A stretch of 5,255 nt of DNA, taken from Oscillospiraceae bacterium. Its GTDB lineage: Bacteria > Bacillota > Clostridia > Oscillospirales > Oscillospiraceae. The translations under genes and the position numbers were made by a program. The stretch spans positions 1 through 5,255 of the forward strand of contig JAISTA010000079.1 of NCBI GenBank assembly GCA_031272845.1, in the 5' to 3' direction. Shown piece after piece: positions 1 to 5,255 of the stretch (position 1 is its first letter; every line of letters starts with the position of its first letter). The notes beneath the pieces are model-generated. The model saw only the letters and a program-made list of their open reading frames with translations. It made no database searches and had not been told where the DNA came from.

Positions 1-280
1 TCCGGCGAAGCGGAAAAAGTAACCGCCCGCCGCGTAGGCGCTCCAGCTTCGCCATGAAGAGAAGCAGAGCCCCAATTTCAAACACCGTACCTCGCCCCGA
101 ACAGAGAACTTTTCGCTCCTGCCTCCAGTTTGCGTATCAAAGAACACCACCCGCGCGGCCGAGTCCCAATTTCAAACGCCGCAACCTGCCCCGCACAGAG
201 AACACCTCGTTCCCGCCCATAGATTTCAGTCGCAAAGAACACAAAGCACCGCCGAAAACACAACAAAAAAAGGAACCCCA
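1..280. other. Gene-free stretch upstream of obgE
   Basis: I see no supportable gene here. Two frames run in from the left edge and stop at once (TAA at 20-22, TGA at 55-57). Either could be the last codons of an upstream gene, but the residues are too few to identify. In many Firmicutes rplU and rpmA precede obg; neither short tail shows a recognisable L27 ending. Open frames through 54-422 (+) and 78-287 (-) have no good ribosome binding site or recognisable protein character, and the first runs into obgE out of frame. Most of the stretch is taken up by an imperfect tandem repeat, described separately. Confidence 0.6.
68..256 (+). repeat. Imperfect tandem repeat, two copies of about 94 bp
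   Basis: Copy 1 covers about 68-161 and copy 2 about 162-256. The first 42 bases of each copy (68-109 against 162-203) agree at 35 positions without a gap, and both contain CCCAATTTCAAAC and ACAGAGAAC. The second halves diverge more and need a one-base gap, but share CAAAGAACAC (138-147 and 233-242). A weaker resemblance at about 40-67 (CTCCAG...) to the end of copy 1 may be the remnant of a third, partial copy. The unit length is not a multiple of three, which argues against a repeated protein segment. It ends about 15 bp before the obgE ribosome binding site. Function unknown. Confidence 0.75.
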
Positions 281-1615
281 ATGGCAACAGACATTATTGA
301 TATACACACAAAGGCCGGCAACGGCGGCAACGGCTCCGTGTCGTTTCACCGCGAAAAATACATCATGGCGGGAGGACCGGACGGCGGCGACGGCGGGCGC
401 GGAGGCGACGTTTTCGTTGTGACGAACCCGAACGTCTCCACCCTCGATAAATACCGCTACACGCGCAAATTCCGCGCCGAAAACGGTGAGGACGGGCAGT
501 CTAAGCTGCGCTTCGGCAAAAAAGGCGGAGACGTAACGCTTGTCGTCCCGCCCGGAACGGTCATACGCGACACGGACACAGGCGCCGTCATCGTCGACCT
601 GACGTATTCCGATACGCTTGAGGCGGCAGACCGCCTTTCTATAAACCCTGAGTCAAAGGAGCTTGTGTACACGCTCTGCCGCGGCGGAACAGGCGGCCTC
701 GGAAACAAGCACTTTGCGAATTCCGTGCGTCAGGCTCCGCGCTTTGCAAAGGCCGGGCGGCTCGGAGAGGAGAAAAATATCACGCTTGAGCTCAAGCTGA
801 TAGCGGACGCGGGGCTTATCGGCTACCCGAACGCGGGCAAGTCAACTCTGCTGTCCGCACTGACAAAGGCGCGGCCGAAAATCGCGAACTATCACTTTAC
901 AACACTTTTTCCGAACCTCGGGATTGTCCAGACGTATGACGAGAGCTTTGTTTTAGCGGACATTCCGGGCCTTATTGAGGGTGCGGCCGAGGGCGTAGGC
1001 CTTGGCCACGAGTTTTTGCGCCACATTGAGCGATGCCGCGTTCTCGTGCACATCGTGGACGTGTCCGGCAGCGAGGGGCGCGACCCGATAACGGATTTCC
1101 GTATGATTAACGAGGAACTGGAAAAATACAGTCCGCGTCTTGCCGCGCTGCCGCAGATCGCGGTTGCGAACAAGATAGACATTCTGCCGGAGGGCTCTGA
1201 CCTGGAGGATACCTTCCGTGCGTTCATCGAGAGCGCGGGCATACCGTATTTTGCCGTGTCCGGCGCGGCGCACACCGGGCTTGAGCCTATGAAAAGCAAG
1301 CTTGTAGAGCTTATCCGCGAATCCCCGGAGGCCGGTCTTTTCACGCCGGACTTTATCCCGGAGCAGGACGGCAAGACCCGCGCGGCCGACCTTGTAATAA
1401 CAAAGCAGGATGCGGGAGGAGGCAAATCCGTCTGGATTATTGACGGCGAATGGCTTGATCGTCTTATGCGCAACATCAATTTCAGCGAATACGAGCAGCG
1501 CGTTTATTTCAACACAACGCTTGAGAAGTACGGCGTGTTTGCCCGTCTGCGCAAAATGGGTATCGAAACCGGAGACACCGTTATCGCGGGCAGCGCGGAG
1601 CTTGAGTGGGAGTAG
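281..1615 (+). CDS. obgE: Obg-family GTPase ObgE/CgtA
   Basis: Essential GTPase that binds the large ribosomal subunit and acts in its late assembly and in stress signalling; cytoplasmic. The 444 residues show the three expected domains. The glycine-rich Obg fold spans about 1-160 (GNGGNG at 13-18, GGDGGRGGD at 35-43, RGGTGGLGN at 134-142). The G domain spans about 170-345: P-loop GYPNAGKS at 181-188, switch I TTLFPN at 207-212, DIPG at 227-230, NKID at 297-300 and an SG motif at 327-328. An OCT-type C-terminal domain spans about 365-444. The ATG start is supported by AAAGGAA at 269-275. The Obg fold carries an extra segment of about 16 residues around 110-125 compared with the usual DLTE-GQR turn. 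Length and motifs leave little doubt about the identity. Start and product are not disputed by any competing frame; the long antisense frame over 892-1479 is a shadow. Confidence 0.97.
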   Translation: MATDIIDIHTKAGNGGNGSVSFHREKYIMAGGPDGGDGGRGGDVFVVTNPNVSTLDKYRYTRKFRAENGEDGQSKLRFGKKGGDVTLVVPPGTVIRDTDTGAVIVDLTYSDTLEAADRLSINPESKELVYTLCRGGTGGLGNKHFANSVRQAPRFAKAGRLGEEKNITLELKLIADAGLIGYPNAGKSTLLSALTKARPKIANYHFTTLFPNLGIVQTYDESFVLADIPGLIEGAAEGVGLGHEFLRHIERCRVLVHIVDVSGSEGRDPITDFRMINEELEKYSPRLAALPQIAVANKIDILPEGSDLEDTFRAFIESAGIPYFAVSGAAHTGLEPMKSKLVELIRESPEAGLFTPDFIPEQDGKTRAADLVITKQDAGGGKSVWIIDGEWLDRLMRNINFSEYEQRVYFNTTLEKYGVFARLRKMGIETGDTVIAGSAELEWE

Positions 1616-1711
1616 GGCACGGCCATAGCCAAGTATTGCGTTGCGGTTGAATAAGTGCGATAGATGAAATACTGCTCAAAGTAAGATCTAATGTTGTTTG
1701 GAGTGTAAATT

Positions 1712-2374
1712 GTGAAAATTGCAACGTGGAATATTGAGCGATTACGGCATAAATCGCAGCTTGATTCAATTATCAGGAACTGCGATCAGGTAGCTGCCGA
1801 TGTTCTCGTGCTTACAGAAACGGATTCAGAGGTGAGCCTCAAGTATAAATATTGTATTCAGACTCCGCAGTTGATCGAAATCAAACCGGTATACTACAAG
1901 CCCACGGAAAATCGCGTGTCAATTTATACTAATTACAAATTTATAAGACAACATCAAACTTGTGATAAATATACCACTCTGTGCGTGGAGTTGGAAACTG
2001 AGCGCGGAAATTTATTAGTTTACGGTACAATAATCGGTGCTTATGGGAACAGGCACAAAAGCTTTGTAGAAGATTTGACCCGGCAGCTTGCCGATATTGA
2101 GCAGCTAACAGCCGCTCACAAAAGGCTTTGCGTGTGCGGTGACTTTAATTGCAGCTTTTCCGATAATTATTACTACACAAAAGTCGGCAGACGCGCCATC
2201 GAAGAATCTTTTACCAAAACCAAACTCGCGTTACTAACAAAGAATCAACCGGAGTGTATTGACCATATTGCGTTATCGGAGTCGTTTATATCTAACTCGA
2301 TTATTAAGATTAAAGAGTGGAATAATGATAAAATGCTTTCTGACCACAAGGGCATATTAGTAGACATAAAATAA
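1712..2374 (+). CDS. Endonuclease/exonuclease/phosphatase-superfamily protein
   Basis: A 220-residue single-domain member of the metal-dependent EEP superfamily, whose members cut phosphodiester bonds in DNA, RNA, nucleotides or phosphoinositides. Visible active-site motifs in family order are WNIE (6-9, metal/substrate Asn), LTET (34-37, metal-binding Glu36), GDFN (143-146, catalytic Asp and Asn), IDH (183-185) and SDH (210-212, catalytic His near the C-terminus). All key positions are present, so it should be active; the substrate cannot be inferred. There is no signal peptide or membrane segment. The start is GTG at 1712, supported by GGAG at 1700-1703 with an 8-base spacer. It lies 96 bp after obgE with no clear terminator between, so read-through is possible. 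Codon use is AT-richer than its neighbours (TTA leucine six times, against once in the twice longer obgE), which suggests separate acquisition. Confidence 0.88.
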   Translation: MKIATWNIERLRHKSQLDSIIRNCDQVAADVLVLTETDSEVSLKYKYCIQTPQLIEIKPVYYKPTENRVSIYTNYKFIRQHQTCDKYTTLCVELETERGNLLVYGTIIGAYGNRHKSFVEDLTRQLADIEQLTAAHKRLCVCGDFNCSFSDNYYYTKVGRRAIEESFTKTKLALLTKNQPECIDHIALSESFISNSIIKIKEWNNDKMLSDHKGILVDIK

Positions 2375-2377
2375 TTT

Positions 2378-2590
2378 CTACTTTTTGTCCCTCTGCTCAT
2401 CAAACTTCTTTTTTGTCCCGTCCGGGTACAAAATCACCGTGCGGTCAAGCGTCTGCTTTGCTCCTTGCCGCCATTCCGCAAGGTATTCGCGGCGCAGCGC
2501 CTCTCGCTCCGCCGCCTCCGTGTCTGTCAGCTCGCGCGTGCGGGAAATTGCCGTCAGCTCGCTTATTCTGTCCTTTTTTTCCTGATTCAA
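2378..2590 (-). CDS. UPF0291/DUF896 (YnzC-like) small protein
   Basis: A 70-residue, highly charged protein matching the UPF0291/DUF896 family by pattern: an N-terminal segment RISELTAISRTRELTDTE (residues 8-25) corresponding to the family's INEL...K...LT.EE helix-turn, then LRREYLAEWR (32-41), and a tail with YPDGTKKKFD. The family is short and helical, is found mainly in Firmicutes, and in Bacillus subtilis includes YnzC; its molecular role is not established. The start is TTG at 2590, chosen because AGGAG lies at 2599-2603 on the minus strand with an 8-base spacer and because the family's first helix begins right after it. The gene ends 3 bp from the convergent nuclease-like gene and diverges from the HPr-like gene. 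A perfect palindrome lies just upstream of its ribosome binding site and may be its operator. Open plus-strand frames over 2385-2656 are shadows. Confidence 0.87.
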   Translation of the reverse strand: MNQEKKDRISELTAISRTRELTDTEAAEREALRREYLAEWRQGAKQTLDRTVILYPDGTKKKFDEQRDKK

Positions 2591-2606
2591 GGGCTTTACT
2601 CCTGTA

Positions 2607-2622
2607 AAAAAACATGTTTTTT
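2607..2622. promoter_or_regulatory. Perfect 16-bp palindrome, possible operator
   Basis: AAAAAACATGTTTTTT reads the same on both strands. It ends 4 bp before the AGGAG of the leftward UPF0291 gene, so a protein bound here, or a hairpin in the leader RNA, could affect that gene. It resembles but does not match the Bacillus LexA (DinR) box, which has GAAC and GTTC four bases apart; here AAAC and GTTT are two bases apart. The regulator is unknown. A-tract/T-tract symmetry by chance is possible in AT-rich DNA. Confidence 0.45.
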
Positions 2623-2637
2623 GCCGCGTTATGCGGC
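2623..2637. repeat. Small inverted repeat GCCGC-GTTAT-GCGGC
   Basis: A 5-bp GC-only stem with a 5-base loop directly abutting the palindrome. On the plus strand it is followed by TACATTTT, on the minus strand by AAAAAAC. Neither side has the T-run of a good intrinsic terminator. It would lie in the leader RNA of the UPF0291 gene if that transcript starts upstream of it. Confidence 0.4.
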
Positions 2638-2698
2638 TACATTTTGCAATATGTAAGAAATTGTTAATTAATTTTGTCTATGAGGGATAAAATTTTAC

Positions 2699-2727
2699 TT
2701 GACTTGCGGGCGATTTTATATTAGTAT
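2699..2727 (+). promoter_or_regulatory. Probable sigma-A promoter of the HPr-like gene
   Basis: The -35 is TTGACT (2699-2704, five of six consensus bases) and the -10 is TAGTAT (2722-2727, four of six), with a 17-bp spacer. An alternative -10, TATAAC at 2725-2730, is closer to consensus but gives a long 20-bp spacer. The -10 region sits in a dyad TTAGT-ATA-ACTAA (2721-2733), a possible binding site. The leader to the ATG at 2800 would be about 65 bases. Confidence 0.5.
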
Positions 2728-2785
2728 AACTAAAGGAAGGGTAACTGCCTCGGCGTTACGCTCAATATAAACGAGAAAAAAACTC

Positions 2786-2790
2786 GGAGG
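2786..2790 (+). promoter_or_regulatory. Strong Shine-Dalgarno of the HPr-like gene
   Basis: GGAGG lies nine bases before the ATG at 2800 and fixes the start of this short gene. It is preceded by a small potential hairpin, CGAG (2772-2775) and CTCG (2783-2786) around a run of seven A, which barely touches the ribosome binding site. Confidence 0.8.
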
Positions 2791-2799
2791 ATCTATTTA

Positions 2800-3027
2800 A
2801 TGGTATTCCACATCAATATTAAAAGTCAGGCAGATGCCCAGGAAATCAATCAAATCGCAACCAAGTATCCCTTTGACATTTGGCTTCACGGCAAATCCGG
2901 CCAGGTAGACGCAAAGAGCATCCTCGGTCTTATGCTCCTCGGCCTTGAGAACGACATCAGCCTTGTTGTTGAAGACGATGTTGACTACAAGCACCTGCAA
3001 AAGGACATAGAAAAATACCTCGGCTAA
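2800..3027 (+). CDS. HPr-family protein lacking the phosphocarrier histidine
   Basis: A 75-residue protein with the HPr fold pattern. Beta strand 1 is FHINIK (3-8) and the first helix is about 11-22. DIWLHGKSGQVDAKSILGLMLLGL (26-49) matches the HPr segment around the regulatory serine (KSIMG..), and ISLVVEDD (53-60) and a final helix (63-73) follow. True HPr has a GLHARP loop after strand 1, whose His15 is phosphorylated by PTS enzyme I; here that place reads SQADAQ and no histidine is present. Ser40 aligns with the Ser46 that HPr kinase modifies. Bacillus Crh likewise lacks His15 and keeps Ser46, so this protein may be regulatory, not a sugar-transport carrier. That is inference. It is monocistronic, with its own promoter and ribosome binding site upstream and a terminator right after it. 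Confidence 0.85.
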   Translation: MVFHINIKSQADAQEINQIATKYPFDIWLHGKSGQVDAKSILGLMLLGLENDISLVVEDDVDYKHLQKDIEKYLG

Positions 3028-3051
3028 TCGGCGCGGATACTTAATATCAAG

Positions 3052-3087
3052 AAATTGTGGCGGCTCTAATCGGCTGCCACAATTTTT
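3052..3087. terminator. Two-way intrinsic terminator between HPr-like gene and luxC
   Basis: Arms AAATTGTGGC (3052-3061) and GCCACAATTT (3076-3085) pair perfectly. Four further pairs including two G-U extend the stem to 14 bp around a 6-base loop (3066-3071). On the plus strand it is followed by T's (run TTTTT at 3083-3087), ending the HPr-like transcript. On the minus strand the stem is followed by TTTCTT, which should end the luxE-luxC transcript. The luxC stop codon (3066-3068) lies in the loop, so the last codons of luxC form one arm. Confidence 0.82.
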
Positions 3088-4304
3088 GTATATCGGCGCA
3101 AAGGGCGCTCACCGTCATGCGGAAGCAGCGCGCTGAAGCGCGACATATCCCCGCCGGCGCAGCAGCGCACAACGCCCGTCCGCCAGAAAGTCTCGCGCAA
3201 TGCTTCGGCCTCACCGTCTCCGCAAAGCATCCCTACGGTTTGCAGGTGGTTCTTGTGCGGCAAGAGCCTCGTCAATATTTCCTCTCGCGGCAGCGGCTTT
3301 ACCCAAGGAGCGCCTGTTGCCGGAGCCGCCTCAGCCGCGCCGCCCGGCTTTGCAATCAGCCCGCAGCCCTTGCCGCGAAACACGCGGCTGCCGGTCAGGG
3401 GAGCCTCCAGCTCCGCTGTGTACAGCTCAAGCGTCAGCGCGGACAGATACCCGACCTCGGCACAGCGCGGAATTTTCGCCGTCTCGGCCTCCAGTATCGG
3501 CAAAAAGCGTTCACAAAAGGTATGCACCTCAGATAAGTCGTCGGTATCAACAAAAATTCCCTGACAAGAGCTGCACAGCAGTTGACCTGTCTCGGCGATG
3601 TTTCGCGCAAGTCCGCGCAGCTTATCGTCAGTTAACCCGCCCGGCGTTACGTAGCCGAAGCTTACCTTGTGCCCCCATTCAATTATCCGCGTGTTCGGCG
3701 GCGCGGCTCTTCGCAGTGCGGACACGGCTCCGTCCCCGCCCCAGACGACAACCGCGTCGGCGGCGGCTATAAGGCGCGCGATATTTACAAGGTCGTCTGA
3801 GGAATAGTCGAACACGTAGATATATTCCGCCAAAATCGGCTCCGCCTCAATAAGACGCAGCAGCAGCTCGGCAGACAGGCCGCCTTCGGCGGACGGCAGC
3901 TTCAAAATGTTTATGTTTCCCGCGAGCAGTCCCTCAAGAACGCTGAAAACAGGCAGTCCGTCAGCGTTTCCGGCCGCTATATGAAACAGCGTACCGAGAG
4001 GACGGATGTTTTTTCTGTCCTCCCCAAGCTCAAGGCGCAGTCTTTCCCAAAGTGCCTCGGCGCAGAATGCCTCGCGTGCCTGCGCAAGGTAGCTCCGGCT
4101 CATTTCGTCGTAAATTCCGAGCTCGCCTAAGCGGCGCAGAAAATATTCCTCGTCAAGCTCCTTAACAAGGCGGTCGCAGGCGGCGATTACGGTCTCCGGC
4201 AAAAGCGCCGGCTTTTTCAGCGTCGCCGCAACACGCGCCTGAAGCTCGTCCAGCACCGCACCGCATTCGCGCTGTGATAAAATTTTGCCGTCCGCTAAAT
4301 TCAC
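3066..4304 (-). CDS. luxC: LuxC-type acyl-CoA/acyl-protein reductase
   Basis: NADPH-dependent fatty acyl reductase of the aldehyde-dehydrogenase superfamily. It takes an acyl group from LuxE or acyl-CoA onto a cysteine and reduces it to a fatty aldehyde; cytoplasmic. The 412 residues show LuxC motifs in order: HIAAGN (108-113), GNINILKLPS (129-138), WGGD (188-191), GHKVSFGYV (211-219), and the active-site segment GQLLCSSCQG (240-249). Cys244 is the likely nucleophile (family pattern CSSPQ); a second cysteine, Cys247, stands where proline is usual. The C-terminal part includes LLPHKNHLQTVGM (347-359). The start is GTG at 4304, overlapping the luxE stop as GTGA, with AGGTG at 4309-4313 just upstream, so translation is probably coupled to luxE. 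The usual length is about 400-490 residues, so it appears complete. The gene ends inside the terminator. Whether free acyl-CoA or LuxE-bound acyl is the true substrate is unknown. Confidence 0.9.
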   Translation of the reverse strand: MNLADGKILSQRECGAVLDELQARVAATLKKPALLPETVIAACDRLVKELDEEYFLRRLGELGIYDEMSRSYLAQAREAFCAEALWERLRLELGEDRKNIRPLGTLFHIAAGNADGLPVFSVLEGLLAGNINILKLPSAEGGLSAELLLRLIEAEPILAEYIYVFDYSSDDLVNIARLIAAADAVVVWGGDGAVSALRRAAPPNTRIIEWGHKVSFGYVTPGGLTDDKLRGLARNIAETGQLLCSSCQGIFVDTDDLSEVHTFCERFLPILEAETAKIPRCAEVGYLSALTLELYTAELEAPLTGSRVFRGKGCGLIAKPGGAAEAAPATGAPWVKPLPREEILTRLLPHKNHLQTVGMLCGDGEAEALRETFWRTGVVRCCAGGDMSRFSALLPHDGERPLRRYTKIVAAD

Positions 4305-5255
4305 TGTTCACCTGCCATATCAGTCAGTAGTTCTGAGGCGGCCGCCGCGCAGGTCTTAATGTCCGGCAGTCCGACGCGCCCCAGTATCTCAAACCACGGC
4401 GCGGCATTGCCGCAAGCGCAGCTTTCCCCGCTGTGCAAAACCGCAAGATCGTCTGTCATAACGCTTGTAAACGGCATTGTGTTCATCAGCGGCGTTAGGA
4501 GGTTCAGCAGTCCGGGTGTACCGTCCGGCACAGGCACAAGCGTTACCGGGTCGCGGATAATAACGCGCGAGTATATTGGCACGTGAAAATGGTGATTCGG
4601 GCAGTCTAAATACGGCACGGGGTGCTCAACCGCCGAAAACTGCTCCTTAATGCGTCCCTGCCCGATACCGAGCACTCTTTGCGTAAGTGCGTACAGCTCC
4701 GGCTTTTCAAGCTTCTCGGTAAAAAACTGCTTCCATCCGCCGCCGAGCAGTATAAGCGATTTCGGGTGCAGCTTCAGGCTGATTCCGCGCGCGTCCAGTT
4801 CCTCAAGCATAAACCTAAAGTACGCCGGCAGGCCTAATATCCGCACCGGACGCCCCTGCTTTTCGTAACGCAGCAGTGCGCTGACGATTCCGTCAAGATT
4901 CAGCTCGTAGCTCTCGCCCGTGTCTCGCAAGGCGTATTCGCGATGAAGCCCCGGCGCTGTCAGCGTTGCGGAGTACAGAAATTTCGTGATTGCGGCTGTG
5001 CTTCTCTTGCCGGGCTCATAGCCCAGAACAATGTAATTCGTCGGCTTTGCGGACAGGATTTTGTGCGTGAGCATAAGCCGAATCAGCATTCCGGCTCCGC
5101 GAATCGCGGTCACCATATCAAAGCCGTTTATGCTTACGGCTTTTCCGCTTGTGCCGGACGACGATGTTTGAAACAGCAACCGCTTGCCGGGAACGGAAAA
5201 CATCGGGTGCCGCTTCAAGTAAAGCGTCGTGATCGGCGGTATTTTGTGCAGGTCG
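4301..5255 (-). CDS. luxE: LuxE-type acyl-protein synthetase, 5' end outside the window
   Basis: An ATP-dependent enzyme that activates a fatty acid as acyl-AMP and holds it as a thioester before passing it to LuxC. About 317 residues are visible. The reading frame stays open to the right edge and has family sequence (KIPPITTLY) before the TTG at 5218, so that codon is internal and the true start lies beyond 5255. Numbered from that TTG codon, motifs are the adenylate-binding loop TSSSGTSGK (18-26), LLGGGWK (157-163), VEHP (197-200), HHFHVP (209-214), TDDLA (255-259), CACG (267-270) and GRVGLPDIKTC (280-290). Cys290, close to the C-terminus, is the plausible acyl-carrying residue, as Cys364 is in luminous bacteria. 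The stop overlaps the luxC start by 4 bp. No luciferase (luxAB) gene is visible. Confidence 0.9.
   Translation of the reverse strand, partial: DLHKIPPITTLYLKRHPMFSVPGKRLLFQTSSSGTSGKAVSINGFDMVTAIRGAGMLIRLMLTHKILSAKPTNYIVLGYEPGKRSTAAITKFLYSATLTAPGLHREYALRDTGESYELNLDGIVSALLRYEKQGRPVRILGLPAYFRFMLEELDARGISLKLHPKSLILLGGGWKQFFTEKLEKPELYALTQRVLGIGQGRIKEQFSAVEHPVPYLDCPNHHFHVPIYSRVIIRDPVTLVPVPDGTPGLLNLLTPLMNTMPFTSVMTDDLAVLHSGESCACGNAAPWFEILGRVGLPDIKTCAAAASELLTDMAGEQ

Larger units (their letters stand above)
2591..2799. other. Divergent intergenic regulatory region
   Basis: AT-rich spacer between the leftward UPF0291 gene and the rightward HPr-like gene. From left to right it holds the TTG-gene ribosome binding site (2599-2603, minus), a 16-bp palindrome (2607-2622), a small hairpin (2623-2637), and a sigma-A-like promoter for the rightward gene (2699-2727) overlapping a dyad. 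A leader with strong Shine-Dalgarno GGAGG follows at 2786-2790. No convincing -35/-10 pair was found for the leftward gene. Confidence 0.6.

Noticed and set aside
1..57. Tail of rpmA or another gene upstream of obgE
   Set aside because: The two tails ending at 22 and 57 are too short and resemble no known C-terminus well enough to name.
78..287. Minus-strand open frame through the repeat region
   Set aside because: It spans both repeat copies in different frames, has no recognisable family and no good start signal; it ends opposite the obgE ribosome binding site. Probably non-coding.
892..1479. Long minus-strand open frame of 195 codons inside obgE
   Set aside because: It is antisense to a certain gene, its residue content is rich in Ser, Arg and Pro as expected from a GC-rich shadow, and no ribosome binding site or family motif was seen.
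1616..1711. Terminator or promoter between obgE and the nuclease-like gene
   Set aside because: Only a 3-bp GGC-CATA-GCC stem without a T-run, and no -35/-10 pair with proper spacing; nothing supportable.
2607..2637. LexA box or intrinsic terminator at the palindrome and hairpin
   Set aside because: The half-sites are two bases apart instead of four as in the Bacillus LexA box, and the GC hairpin lacks a following T-run on both strands.
2741..2759. GTAAC...GTTAC inverted repeat in the HPr-like leader as a riboswitch or attenuator
   Set aside because: Only a 5-bp stem with a 9-base loop and no conserved aptamer pattern or alternative terminator; too weak to call.
3057..3772. Plus-strand open frames opposite luxC
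   Set aside because: They are shadows of luxC, with Arg/Ala/Pro-rich low-complexity products and no supporting start signals.

Overview
The window most likely comes from a Gram-positive clostridial bacterium (Bacillota). The main evidence is a small UPF0291/DUF896 (YnzC-like) protein, a family typical of Firmicutes, together with an HPr-like protein that keeps the regulatory-serine segment. Strong Shine-Dalgarno sequences, GTG and TTG starts, and a LuxE-LuxC pair fit the same picture. Base composition is moderately GC-rich except for one AT-richer gene. Genus cannot be read from the sequence.

Layout. Positions 1-280 hold no convincing gene; they contain an imperfect tandem repeat of about 94 bp that ends just before the ribosome binding site of obgE. 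obgE (281-1615, +) encodes the essential ribosome-associated Obg GTPase with all three domains and an unusual extra segment of about 16 residues in the Obg fold. It is followed by a 220-residue endonuclease/exonuclease/phosphatase-superfamily protein (1712-2374, +), whose AT-rich codon use suggests it was acquired separately. Convergent to it, only 3 bp away, is a TTG-started UPF0291 gene (2378-2590, -).

The 209-bp spacer 2591-2799 carries a perfect 16-bp palindrome, a small hairpin and a probable promoter overlapping a dyad. The promoter serves an HPr-like gene (2800-3027, +) whose product lacks the phosphocarrier histidine but keeps the serine motif, as Crh does. A two-way stem-loop terminator at 3052-3087 separates it from a leftward operon, and the last codons of luxC lie inside that terminator.

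The right third is a leftward operon: a luxE-type acyl-protein synthetase (4301 to beyond the window's right edge) overlapping by 4 bp a luxC-type acyl-CoA/acyl-protein reductase (3066-4304). By family knowledge the pair activates a fatty acid as acyl-AMP, passes it as a thioester to LuxE and LuxC, and reduces it with NADPH to an aldehyde. No luciferase gene is visible, so the aldehyde presumably has another use. The remainder of this operon lies to the right of the window.

There is no RNA gene, CRISPR array, insertion sequence or clearly new system here. The items most worth following are the luciferase-free LuxE-LuxC operon, the histidine-less HPr paralogue, the upstream repeat of obgE and the palindrome next to the UPF0291 gene.
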